From Bursaphelenchus xylophilus (lineage: Eukaryota > Nematoda > Chromadorea > Rhabditida > Aphelenchoididae), in the NCBI GenBank assembly GCA_904066235.2, contig CAJFCV020000005.1, positions 5,265,501-5,329,500 of the forward strand: a stretch of 64,000 nt of DNA, given 5' to 3'. Of this stretch, positions 37,814-48,990 are shown piece by piece. Position 1 is the first letter of the stretch. Every line of letters starts with the position of its first letter. Under the pieces are notes generated by a model. That model worked only from the letters and a program-made list of their open reading frames with translations. It made no database searches and was not told the origin of the DNA. The translations under genes and the position numbers were made by a program.

Positions 37814-38047
37814 ACCCGTTCGAGTGTCATAGATACCCTTACATCTTTGTAAAAAGGATGTATAATTCAAAAAAGTATAAATTTTAAGTGTAAATTTTCA
37901 AAAGTGTAACTTTGAAAAAAGTGTTAATTTTGACGTAACACTGTTAAAAAATGATGTTATAGAAAGTGCAGTTTTGAAAACTTTTAAATTATGATCTAAG
38001 GTTGTTAGACGTTGAGTCTCCAAGTATCCATGACACTCGAACGGGTT
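37814..38047. repeat. MITE-like element, about 234 bp
   Basis: ACCCGTTCGAGTGTCAT at 37814-37830 (continuing into GATAC) is mirrored at 38024-38047 by GTATCCATGACACTCGAACG. The match extends over about 23 bp with one mismatch or gap. The interior is AT-rich with recurring AAAGTGTAA-type words and no coding capacity. Confidence 0.7.
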
Positions 38048-38249
38048 AATGGAATATGGATCGTTGCCGAATTCGGGCGTAAATAACTCGGATTTCAGTA
38101 TTACTTTAACAGAATTACAGTGTTTTATAGACTCGATATCAAAAAGAACTGATTCGAATATGGTTCAACATGAATGTGGGGTAAAAATATAAAACAAAGT
38201 CATTTTTTAATTGGACCAAAAACATTGGGGAGCTTTTGTCTCCAACTTG

Positions 38250-38572
38250 GTTTTGTCCCCACAATTTTTTAGGGTCTCTGTCCCCAGACCGGATTTGTTC
38301 TATGTAATTATTCGGCCCGTAATGGTCTCGTTAATAAAAAAAATGAATTTTCCAACAAGTAAAGTAATGCCAAGATTCCGTCTACTGACATCGTGAAGGC
38401 GCTGACTATCGGTCAAAAAAGGTAACGGAGATTACGGGGAAAAGTGATTTTAATATTCGGCCTAAAAATATTTAAAAAGCCAATTCAAATCGGGTTACAA
38501 AAATGGCGCATCCGGTAATTGTTACTATGGGGACAAACCTCTAAAAAAATATGGGGACAAAACGGGCTCCAA
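38250..38572. repeat. Diverged inverted repeat with GTCCCC blocks
   Basis: Left segment about 38250-38295 (TTTTGTCCCCACAATTTTTT, then GTCTCTGTCCCCA) resembles the reverse complement of about 38524-38572 (ATGGGGACAAACCTCTAAAA, then ATGGGGACAAAACGG). The match is imperfect over about 45 bp. Possibly an old MITE. Confidence 0.5.
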
Positions 38573-38865
38573 TCGAGGTCGGAGTTAATGATCAAAATTA
38601 GCTACAGTAACCCGAAACCTCCAATTATATGCAAATTACTCTGCAAGCAGAACGCCCTCTCAAAACGGGCCAAATCCCCGGAAGAAAGGGATTAATCCGA
38701 CTGTATATTATACTGGAATGTGATGAGATTACTTCTCCCTCCAAATCTGCTTTTTCAGCGCGAAAAAAGCATGGTAAACAAGAAGATAACAACAATAACA
38801 GCATACGGAAGTTGAGTTGTTAAATTTGACTTTAAATCTAACAGTCACATAGCTTGAGGACTCAC

Positions 38866-40371
38866 CTTGTAAATGCGTAAACCATAAAATCGCTGGCAAA
38901 GTTCAAATAATATAAATAATGGGCGGCATTATAAAAGAAGACGGCCAAGGGATCCTCGGCCATTCCCTGCATCGAGAAGGCCTTCGAGTTAAACAAATTC
39001 AGGGCCAAAGTATCCATTATCCGCATCAAATAGAATGGAGTGTTGAGTACTGTGTATACAATGGGCACTACCAACAAGATCCTGGTAGATCCCGTGTTCA
39101 CATTCCCTGTCCTTCGATTCCTGGATTGTCTGTCAGCCGTGGAGAGGTTATCTTGGCTCCCAAAGAGGCCTTTCCCTGCTTTGTGGACGGTGGAAGCGAT
39201 AAAAGTATTCAAAAATACGACCGTCAGACAGGGCAAGACGTAGGATAAAACAACATCCGTGATCTCTACTGTCATCTGCAGAAAATAAGCGGTAGTTGTG
39301 AAATAAGGTTTATGGTTAAAGTAAGAGTAATAGAAAATTTTATATAATGCTGACACCTTTACCTGCAATGGACCCTCCCGAATCCCGCATTGCTTCACAT
39401 TCGGCCAATCGGGATCGGCATTTGTGGGGGATAAAGTGATGAACTGGATCAGGTTGAAGAGAAACGGGATCGGCACCCAATACGCCATTATCTTGGCCCT
39501 CGGAATGTGTGATAGCTGAAGAATAATTTATGAACAAAAATAGAATAAGATAAAGGGTTGACAGAGTGAAGATCAGAGATCCTCACCTTCATATGTTTGA
39601 GGGGATGGGCAATCGCAATATATCGCTCAATAGTTAAGGCAACCACGGACCACGAACTAACATACGAACTGGTCATTAAAATGTATTCGATTACGACACA
39701 GAAATGGAAGTTGACGTAGTCGACTTTGAACAGAATCAGGATCATTGCGGCCAGGAACACCGAATCCGACGCCGTCAAAACAATTAGATATTGATTGGCT
39801 GTGATCTGAAGGGTAATACATTAAAATTTTAAAATATTTACTTTGCAAAAATCTAAAAAGTTTTGTATAAAAATGTATAAATTTTGCACACCTATCATTT
39901 GGAGTAGATCGGGTGTTGGCCCAATATGTCTAGCCATGATTGCAAAACTGTTGGACCAGCTAGACAATGGGTTTAAATGGCAATAACCGATCCAGGTTTT
40001 TGGCAAGCCATTTAAAAATTTTTTTTGGAATTTCAACCTTTGGCTAGCCGTCTCGAGTCAAACAATTTTTGCAACATTTGCGAAATTGGGCCCATACCCA
40101 AGCTGCCCCAAATGAAGAGTAGCCAAATTTTGCATAAATGTGAAGAATAATACGCGAAATATTTACAAGAAAAACATGCTGGCTTCAATCAACTATTCAA
40201 AAACAAAAAAACAAGACGTACCCTCTTGAGACGGCTGTTTAAAATGGTCACCAAAGAGATGATATTCCCCACCAATCCGATGATTACAATACTGCTCAAC
40301 ACCAGCATGTAATCGTTGTCTTCTTCGGGACTCGGCTCCATGACTTGAGTCCAATTCTCGATCGGCAACAT
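38866..40371 (-). CDS. Rhodopsin-family GPCR, neuropeptide-receptor-like (3' end not resolved)
   Basis: Exons in transcript order: 40371-40222, 39805-39587, 39515-39363, 39275-38866, ending at a donor (AAG|GTGAGT), so at least one more exon lies at lower coordinates. The 310 residues seen include a short extracellular N terminus with an N-glycosylation site (IENWTQ) and six to seven membrane spans. TM1 contains SSIVIIGLVGNIISLVTILN, and TM3 ends in VVALTIERYIAIAHPLKH (ERY in place of DRY). TM6 is ILLVVPIVYTVLNTPFYLM and TM7 reads LNFASDFMVYAFT (degenerate NPxxY). The layout matches nematode FMRFamide-peptide-type receptors (FRPR/DAF-37 group). The start ATG follows a CAG acceptor by three bases. 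Ligand unknown. Confidence 0.85.
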
Positions 40372-41768
40372 GTTCTGAATACCTACAGTACTGGACAAGT
40401 GGAACGGAATATAAAATACGCGGACTGCACCTAACAGATGTAAGGCAATTGTTGGCCGATTATGTAGTAGGGATATAGTAAAGATTTGAGGCCGTATTTG
40501 CTTCACGAAGCCGGCCTCATTTCGATAAAAAATACTCTCGGCCGAAAAGGAGGCGGAGTCTGCGAGAAATCGGTAAAAATAAAAAGTAAATAAAAAATGC
40601 AAATGTTTTATTTTTTTACACAAAAAGTTGCATTTAATCAGTCGAAGCGGATATAACACCACGCTTTAATTGAGGAAAATAAATGATTTTGGGAAGCTGC
40701 AACCTGAAGGGAAGCAATGTCATCTTACTTAAAGGTCATATCAGAGAAAATGGAGTAATTGGGGAGTAAATACAACTTTTTTAATCATGTCTGACTTATC
40801 TCCTCTAGTCTTAAAAAAAAGTCGTTTCTAGTTTTTCATAAAAAAATCTTGGACTTTCAAGTGAAAACTTGCGTAATTGTAGAGGGAATTGTTGAATAAG
40901 CACTTTGTCACACCTACACACTTACTTAGTGACGTTTAAAGTAAGCACGTCGAAATGTGTTAAAACGAAGGAATTTGTAGTTTAATTTGTGAGGATTACT
41001 GTATTTTTTGTGTAAAAAGAAGTCCAATCTTCTATTCTGGCCATATTTACTGGGAATGTCAACAAAAACAACCACCAGATGTCACTTTCTTGTTTTGTTT
41101 ATGTCTCATCGGGTCATATTAGTGATATTACTGTGGAAAAACAGAATTATTGCCATTTAGATTAGAATTTGAATATTCAAACAAATCTTTTGATTTAATT
41201 TTTATGTAAAAGTCAACGAAATTAAAACTATAATCATAGATCTTAAGCCATAGAGTCAAAACCTAGATAATGACTACAATTATGAGAGAAACTTGACAAT
41301 TACGGCAACTTTTTGGCCAACTTTGGGTAAAGAATTAAGTACATACATACTGTCCAATTATTTGTGACGTAGATTTAACAACTCCTCAAGCTTTCCATAA
41401 TAGATGTGGCTTACTCGGGATCATAAGTCATCTTACTAAAAATTCAAAAAATATTTTTTGAGATCCCAAAAAAAAAGAAAATTTACTCAAGAAACAGGAA
41501 AGAATGCTCATGATGTATAGATGGACATATTTCATTTTAAATATAACATTTTGCTTGTCAACACCAATTTTGAGAATAAATTGAAAAAAATAAAAATTAT
41601 GTCACCATTTTTAATATTTTTTCGCAAAATTTAGGTCCGAAAACGACCTCAGAACGTCTCCGCCTGCAGACACCACTTTACATTCTTTACACAATTAAAT
41701 CGCGGTCTGTGAAACTGTTTATTGCAGTGTGGGACCACCTGTTCTAGTACTACAATGTACGTAAACCC
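40372..41768. other. Intergenic region
   Basis: No gene is supported. AT-rich, with the presumed GPCR promoter at its left and the MULE target site at its right edge (41760-41768). Confidence 0.5.
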
Positions 41769-43589
41769 GGGGTCGGGACTTTTCGGTCCCCCCACTTTCG
41801 GTCCCCGCCTTTTCGGTCCCGCCGTTTGGGGTGGGAGACTTTTCGGTCCCCGGCTTTTCGGCTGGCGCCTTTTCGGTCCCTGGGCTTTTGGGGTGGGGAC
41901 TTTTCGGGTGATTAGTAAAATACTGTAAAATAAGATACTACTGATGACGTAATATTGTAAATAGTTTTAAAAAAAAACTTTTTAATCCATTTTTGGGGTT
42001 TTCGACCAAAAAATAGATTCTTTTAGACAACCGACCGAGGAGAATCCGAAAATGAAGTTTATTTTTGCCAAAAAGTATTTGAAAAATTAATTATTAATAA
42101 TTATTAATTAACGAATTACAAAAGAAAAAACGGAAAATAACAGTAATAACACAATTCGAAAATGATAAGATGACTAGCGAATGTTCTGAACGATTCCACC
42201 AAGGAAAAGCAATGGATCGGGGTTGTAGACGGTCAACACTTTCTTGAAACGTTCATTGAGCGTGAAATACTTCTGCCGTCTTATGAATGGTGGCACGTCT
42301 CCAGCTAACGAATGGGCAATGTCCAGATTGGCGATCGCTTCTTCCTGCTTCAGAACCTTGATGAGGCTTTCTATTGTCGGATGTTTCTGGCGAACTGCTT
42401 GTTGAATGGCACGGTGCCAGGCCTCTACATTGTTGTTGGTCCTAGGCAAATCTATCATAGTGTATTCGTAACAATTCCAAAATGGAATTTCAAACAATGG
42501 AACTTGCCTATCATCTCCTGGAAGTAGGCCTGGAAGTCCAATCCATGTTCTTTCCATGTACTCTTTTATCGGAACCAGCAATCTCGGTGTGTCAGTGCCA
42601 AGCAGACCACGGTATTTGATCATCAGTTGTTCAAAATAATGTTCCACATGCTGAGGCTTTGCGAATGGGAGGGCCATCAGGTGTCGGATGAACAAGGCGA
42701 AGACTTCGTTATCTCGGAAGTCCCGCTTGGCATATTCGTCGATTTTTCTCCTCAAACACTGGGTGTAATGGAAATGGCAACCATGTGCCTGGACCTGGCT
42801 ACCATATACATCATGTATTGCCTGTTTGGATGCCAGTTCGAAGTCCATTATTACTCGTTCGGGCGCTGTGGGCATTTGCAAGGACGCAGGTACACGAACC
42901 ATTTCGATGCGATGAGAAAAAGGAAAATAAATGAGCTGTTTCACCAATCTGCGTAAAATTTCTGCCGTCGATGTAGTCAAATCAAAATTTCTGCCCAACG
43001 CAACCAAATCAACAGAATTACATAATTGCTTAACGCAGAAAATATAACATTTAATAATTACAACAACATTTTAATGAATACTTGAATTATTTTATTGAAT
43101 TTTCCGATTTAATGTAGGATTTTATGTCAATTTCATTTAGAAATTCGAGTTTTTCATGAACGATTTGATAATGTTAATCTTTTATCACTTCTTCTAATGT
43201 TATTTTGAAGTTTTTTATTGAAAATGTCGCAGGATTAATTAAATCGTTGATTAATAATTATTAATAATTGTTTTTTCAAATACTTCTTGGCAAAAATAAA
43301 CTTCATTTTCGGATTCTCCTCGGTCGGTTGTCTAAAAGAATCTATTTTTTGGTCGAAAATCCCAAAAAAACGAATTAAAAGGTTTTTTTTAAATCATTTA
43401 CAATATTGCGTCATCAGTGGTATCTTATTTTACAGTATTTTACTCACCACCCGAAAAGTCCCCACCCGAAAAGGCCAGGGACCGAAAAGGCGCCAGCCGA
43501 AAAGCCGGGGACCGAAAAGTCTCCCACCCCAAACGGCGGGACCGAAAAGGCGGGGACCGAAAGAGGGGGGACCGAAAAGTCAGTCTCCC
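41769..43589 (-). mobile_element. Mutator-like element (MULE) with long tandem-repeat termini
   Basis: The element is 1821 bp and flanked by the 9-bp direct repeat CGTAAACCC at 41760-41768 and 43590-43598, the target duplication length typical of Mutator-like elements. The terminal inverted repeats are about 330-340 bp and nearly identical. Their outer 150 bp consist of tandem GGACTTTTCGGTCCC-like units (GGGACCGAAAAG on the other end). Their inner part contains GACGTAATATTG, a segment ACAACCGACCGAGGAGAATC, and a palindromic TTAATTATTAATAATTATTA at the boundary. The interior holds one open frame for a truncated transposase. There is no room for the missing N-terminal half, so the copy is probably non-autonomous. 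Confidence 0.9.
42174..43007 (-). pseudogene. Truncated MULE transposase, about 277 codons
   Basis: An uninterrupted minus-strand frame inside the MULE. It contains the second catalytic aspartate in RVIMDFELASKQAI, the family's metal-binding-like GCHFHYTQCLRRKI, and the third acidic residue in NNNVEAWHRAIQ, all hallmarks of the MULE transposase domain. The first catalytic aspartate and the zinc-finger N terminus are absent. Upstream only about 230 bp remain before the terminal repeat and they do not encode the missing part. Full transposases of this group are usually 450-700 aa. The surviving frame has no stops, so the deletion may be recent. Confidence 0.85.
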
Positions 43590-43599
43590 CGTAAACCCA

Positions 43600-46571
43600 G
43601 ATTCCCGGAAGGAAAAAAAATCAGAAGATGCCTATATAATGCGATAAACACGCGAAGAATGCACCTGGCATGAGCGCAAAGACTTGTTAGACATGAATTT
43701 TGTACACATCATGTCCATTAAAGTGCATCTCTTTGGGGCACGAAAACAATAAATATGAACACAAAAGAGTATTATAAAAATAAGGTGAACACGTTCTTTG
43801 GGTAAAGAATTAATCCGAGATTAGATTCTGGCATTATTGGGGACATTTCCCAACAGAACCCACCAAAGAAATGACTCAGAAAATGGGTTAAAAACAGAGT
43901 TGATAGGTAATATCACAAATGTCATCGTACTCTGCTCAAATATATGCTCAACTAATCGTATTTTGGAGAGCATCAGAGCTGAAATCGGATAAATACGAAA
44001 CGCTGAGGGTATATTTCATTACATCTTACAAGTTTAAGGACCTTTGACAACAACAAAAACAAGGTGACGGAGGAAAAAAAAGGGGAATTGGAGGACAAAA
44101 ATAAGTATCAAAAGTGTCAATTAAAAATCTCTGGACCTCTTAGATATCTATAAAAAAAAGTTTGGGCCCCGGAAGTATGAAAGGAACCAAAAAATAACAT
44201 AATCACTGTCAGCAGGACCTTAAACGCTTGTAAAACAGTTATTAAAACACTTAAACTTCCTTCTTTCATTGTAAAATTGCCATTTTTAGGACCAATTTTG
44301 CATGAGGAACCTTTTTCCGATGTTATTTTATATCCATATCGCACATTTTTATAATTTATGACATTATTTTAGCCATAAATCTTCCCCAAAAAGAGCTCGG
44401 AACTGGTGAAATTATATATAGATATGTATAAATAGTAAGTGCAGAGCAAGTTGTAAAAAGATTTCGAGCACTTAATAATAAAATAATACCAGAAAAATAA
44501 GGGTTCATGACATCAGCAGGGAAGATGACTGGAGGATTTAATGATTGCTGATCTGAAAAGAAATTCAGAATTATAAATTCATGAGGACGCTCCGTTCACA
44601 AAAACATTTGAAAAAACGCATTCGTTCAGCTTGGATGATCGCAAAAAAACTCTCCGGATTACTGTAACATAACTCAAAATTAATAAAATTTTGGCTCTAG
44701 ATATATGTGAATGAAGGTGCGTAAAAAGTAATGCAAACAAAAGAAAAGGTGTAACCATTGGGTGAATACGGCCATCTGAATGGATTCCAGAAGATGGCGG
44801 AAACCGGAACCGAAAGAATCTTTTCTCTCCCTTTCCCTCTTCCCGAACCCACAAAACCCCCAAATGATATGGCCATATAATTAGGCCATGATTTATGGGG
44901 AACATGCCGATACACAACCTGAGGCTCTGGGAATCCCATAAAACCGGTGGTAATCACATCTTTGAGCATGTTATAAGGCCGGGAAACGGGGGTATCACAT
45001 AAAATTCGGGATTACATTAGAAAATGAACACGTTCGGGAGATGAAAAGTGGGAAAAAAGTGGTATGTCTGGATGTGATAACAGTCATAGCCGAATTTATT
45101 GGGGTTTGGAACGGTAGAAAGATAGGCTGATAGCCATGTAAATTGCTACATATTAAAAACACATTCCTAGAATACGCATGTCTTGAAGATGGTCGCAAAA
45201 CCAAACTAAAAATACAATTGCCTGCTTACTGCAGCTCTTACAATCTCTGGTTCTGAAAGTCGGGAACAGAAGCACTAAACCCTAAGGGCATATGGCTACT
45301 TGACTCTCTTTCTCAAATTTTTATGGCCAATTATCGTGGAGGGGAAGATTTAACCAAATGTCTAATTCAGAGGACAAATTGCCCGGGGCTTTTCCAGAAT
45401 CTCCTTGATTTTATGCAATTGGCAAATTTTTTAATCTAATCGGGGAGAAACACAAAGAACGGTTTAAGAGATGACACAAACACTGTTCACATTACAGAAT
45501 CATCAAAGTTAAAAGAAATGCCAACGAAAGGAAATGTAATGATGACGTAATTACCAACATATCAGGAAGAGAAACTTGCAGATACAAAGATTACATTACT
45601 GTCTAAGCGATCACAAAGCAATCCAATCTGCACGCTCGGAATGCAAAGTAGTCTGAGGGCATGCCATTTCCTCAGGAGAATTAATTGATTAGAGTTCTGG
45701 GAACCTTCTGGATTACAGACAATTCCGCAAGCGTTTGAAATAATTTTTATTTAATTCAATAATTTTTAATTCAAAAAAGTAATTTTAGATGTTACACTTG
45801 ATGTATATTGTATTGCATTTGCATTGTTGCTTTGTAGGTAAAATTAAAATAATACTGTATCAAATCTTTTTACCGCGCCCCGACTTTTCGGGTCGACAAC
45901 AGTTCGGACCATCACAAAATTGCTCGAAAGGGATCGTAGGGCAGGTGGATGCCCAAAAAAAGACGTAGGAAGTGCCTACGAGGCCTGGCAAAGCCGTTGC
46001 ATGGTCGGCGGACGCTCGGCGATGGTTCGGCGGAGACTTGGCGAAGACTGGCAAAGTTTTCGACCTCAAAAACAAGTTTTGGACGGAAAAAAACAAATTA
46101 TGACAAAATGTCAACATTTATTGATTTTTTATGAACAAGGTTGGATCCGAACGATTCGGTCCGAACAGTGCAGCTGACTTATAGTGCACCTAACGAACAC
46201 CTTGTAAAATGATTTTTTGTAAATAATTGATGTGGGCAAAATGTTGAAATGGTTTCGCTTCGGGACTGGGAAAAAAGAATTTCTTGGAGAATCTGAACAA
46301 AATTTGAAATGTATTCGTGTCGGGACAGCGAAAAAAGAACTGTACAAAATACTTTTTATCTTTTTAATTGTCTTTAGCCATCTCACACAAACGCTTATGG
46401 CCACTTTTTATAAAATTTTTACATTTTTTGGGCACCGATAGGCGGAAAAAACTTCAGAACGCTGTGTATTTGCATAAGATATATTTAGTGGACAAAGCCT
46501 GTTGTTGTTGAGCGGAATAACCGGGTTTTTGTTATCACTTTTCCCCACTTGGATTATATTCTCCTGCTGCG
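43600..46571. other. Intergenic region
   Basis: Nearly 3 kb without a gene I can support. Mostly AT-rich with unrelated short frames. Two features stand out: a stretch at 45880-45910 with a CCCCGACTTTTCGGG palindrome recalling the MULE termini, and a short array of the 58-bp repeat family at 46235-46350. Confidence 0.5.
46235..46350. repeat. Third locus of the 58-bp tandem repeat family
   Basis: About two units: GGTTTCGCTTCGGGACTGGG, an A run, GGAGAATCTGAACAAAATTT, then GTATTCGTGTCGGGACAGCG. It lacks the leader seen at the 25.4- and 27.7-kb loci. Confidence 0.75.
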
Positions 46572-46855
46572 ATGTCGGTCATTTCCACACTGAAGCACCT
46601 TATACAGAGAAGAAACCAAGGTAGATAGAGTTATGTCACTTTAGTTTCCGTTACGATTGGGGCATCCAATTTTTAATTTCAGCCACCTTATCCTGCTTCG
46701 AATCCCCTCGAGAGGCATTATTATCCGATGGAGAGAGTAATATCCGACTTCAGAGAGAATTCTTGGCTAGAGTAAACGATGGCAAAGTGATGAAAGTGAA
46801 GAAGATTACGCTTACCGAGCCCTTATTGGGCAAAAAGAGCTTCAAATTGGATTAA
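46572..46855 (+). CDS. Small hypothetical protein, 73 aa
   Basis: Exons 46572-46620 and 46683-46855 join in phase to give 73 aa beginning MSVISTLKHLIQRRNQ. The first 16 residues could form an amphipathic, positively charged helix, as in a mitochondrial targeting peptide. The rest is charged and hydrophilic (LQREFLARVNDGKVMKVKK, then TLTEPLLGKKSFKLD). No cysteine pair or membrane segment. Splice sites are standard (GTAGAT donor, TTAATTTCAG acceptor). I do not recognise the family. It is convergent with the secreted-protein gene that follows; their stop codons are about 60 bp apart. Confidence 0.55.
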
Positions 46856-46914
46856 CTTATATTGGCATTGGTATAAAATAATTAAGAATTGAAATAACTT
46901 TATTTGTTAGAAAA

Positions 46915-47689
46915 TTAAGAATAAGTAATCGGAGTTTGAAATCGAACATGAGACCGGAAACTGAGAAGAGATTGTATCTGACCCACCAAACTTCGGAGCT
47001 GGAATCCACTGAGCGTGAGGCCATTTATCTAAAAAACATTCATGTCATACTGTATCAACATTGGACGTAATTTGAATAGAGCTCACTTGTAGTGATCCTT
47101 GTACAATATTGGGTCTGTATGTGACCATTGTAAAACTTCTTGCCGCACACATAGCAACAGGAACATCCATTGAGGACTGGGCCAAGCGAGTGATCGCTCC
47201 TTGCTCCTCCACTCCAAATTCTTGATTTGCGGTGGTCGTCGAAGGGATTCCCTGACCAGTAGAAGTGGGAGTTACTTTGACACAATCGCTGACTTGCTGA
47301 GCAGAGTAACCGGTACTAACCCTCACATTATTGGTAGGCAGGTCGTTCTCGGATAGTGCGGTCAAAACCTAAATCAGAATAATTGGAAATGCGTTCATTA
47401 CGTGCTTGACTTACGGCGGATTGCATATCGGATTGCGCTTTATTTATCGCATCTTGCTGTGTCAGAGGTTGCTGGGCAAAGAACTGCCCTGTTTGTTGGG
47501 CATATGAGACTGGATATGTCCAAGCAGCAGGGGGCGACATCTCCCATTGGAGTGATGGATTTGTGTAGATACGACCATCAGCCCCACCTACACACTACTA
47601 TTACAGATTACATTACAATTACCTCCAACGCTTCCACATTGTAAGGATGATTTAAAAAGGACAAAAAGCAGAAAAGCTGAAGATTTCAT
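46915..47689 (-). CDS. Secreted protein of unknown family, 211 aa
   Basis: Exons in transcript order: 47689-47623, 47587-47415, 47368-47087, 47028-46915. The first exon encodes a signal peptide (MKSSAFLLFVLFKSSLQCG). The mature part starts GGADGRIYTNPSLQWEMSPP, then has a Gln/Ala-rich, helix-prone region (QQPLTQQDAINKAQSDMQSA), and a Thr/Ser-rich middle with two cysteines. All joins keep phase. No domain is recognised. It resembles the many short nematode-specific secreted proteins, and I would not assign a role. The last exon is the weakest part of the model, because a second frame is also open there. Confidence 0.6.
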
Positions 47690-48170
47690 GCTCAAGAATA
47701 CACATTCACAAAGAATATTATCTAGGTTTTACTGGGCTTCTTACCGTCATTTATATGTTGCAACGTGAGCAAACATCAGGCAAAGAATGTATTGTGGTGT
47801 AAATAATGCTAAGCAACATTTTACGACCGTATTCTGCTGACTATGTCAACACTTCAAGCGATTGTGACCAGAAGAAAAAAGGCCATAAACATAAAAGGAT
47901 GACATTATTTATCATCGTTTACAACGCTTGTCATACTGTAGGTAAAGATATGCAGGCAAAAAATAAGTAACAACTTTTCTAGAGTATGATCGTATAAATG
48001 GAGATCATATCTATATTTGGAATAAAAATACGACTTCAGATTCGTTTGTTTCCTGAGTAAAGATAAGGCGAACAAACACGAGAATAATGGTATTCTTCTC
48101 TCGGAACCTTTAAGAATCCTTCCAGGCGATAGAATTATTACCTCGGGCTGAAAACTTTGAACATACGACG
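47690..48170. other. Divergent spacer
   Basis: About 480 bp between two divergently oriented genes for secreted proteins. AT-rich; presumed promoters. No motif recognised. Confidence 0.45.
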
Positions 48171-48990
48171 ATGAAATCTTTGGACTTTTTATTCTTCATT
48201 TTATCTTGGGCATCGCTGGAAGCCAAGCAATCCATTAGTTACGAAAGTTTGGTGCCAGATTTTGAAGGTAAAAATATAGTCATCATTTATGTAGCAGATT
48301 AACCTCATTTTGTACAAAATCTTTTTCAATTTTAGTCATCTTCGAAGATAAAGCGCCCGATTATGCGAAAGGATTGACTTCCAATGAAAAGGAATTATTC
48401 CTGAGGAGTAGTAAAGTAGACGCCTCCACGATCGAACTCCTGGAGGCCATAAAAGAACCTCACGGATACGCAAGGACAATGGAATTGGCCAATGAAATAC
48501 TCCGGAGCAAAGGGTTCTCCGAGAATATTGTCCAACTCTACTACAATGTAAGTAATCAAGAAAGGAAAAGAAAGCAGAATTAATCAATCTTCCACATGAG
48601 ATTTGCAGATATTCGTGTTGATGCCTCGGCTGGGGGAATTTTTGAATCCGCAGAAGTCTGGAGGAATGAGAAGGGCCCTCCAGGAAGCCGCTCAATTATT
48701 CCACCGATTCTCCTCCGCCGACCGCCGGCGTCTTCTGGAGGCTAATGGAGATTTGGTGGAGATGTTGGAAGGTGAGATCCCTCTTTTTTTATCTCTCTTC
48801 TTTTCAATTTTTATCCATCCCTTTTCTTCCTTCTTTAACTTGACCGATCCTTCCAGAAATCTTCCGTTTGAATGTCGCGGAATCCGTCGATGAAGTCATC
48901 TTCGAAAAGATGTTCGCTTTGCTGATTCGACCGAAATATCAACGGGATTTCTTTGAGAGGGTGGTCAAACCAGAGCTCAAGACCGTGTAA
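48171..48990 (+). CDS. Secreted helical protein, FAR-like (fatty acid and retinol binding) candidate
   Basis: Exons: 48171-48267, 48336-48547, 48609-48771, 48857-48990; 201 aa. A signal peptide (MKSLDFLFFILSWASLEA) precedes a helical protein without cysteines in the mature part. The start of the mature chain (YESLVPDFEVIFEDKAPDYA, then KGLTSNEKEL) has the pattern of nematode FAR proteins (Y..LIP.E...F...LT..EK..L), and the length is right for that family (170-200 aa). FAR proteins carry fatty acids and retinol in extracellular fluid. Similarity is weak by eye, so the assignment is a hypothesis; a profile search with the FAR family would decide. Confidence 0.55.

Larger units (their letters stand above)
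36345..38865. other. Intergenic region with inverted-repeat elements
   Basis: About 2.5 kb without a clear gene. It holds the MITE-like element at 37814-38047, a diverged inverted pair at about 38250/38560, and possibly the last coding exon or exons of the minus-strand GPCR, which I could not place with confidence. Confidence 0.5.

Noticed and set aside
43287..43673. Plus-strand frame with Lys/Pro/Gly repeats
   Set aside because: It is a translation of the MULE terminal tandem repeat and carries no protein signal.
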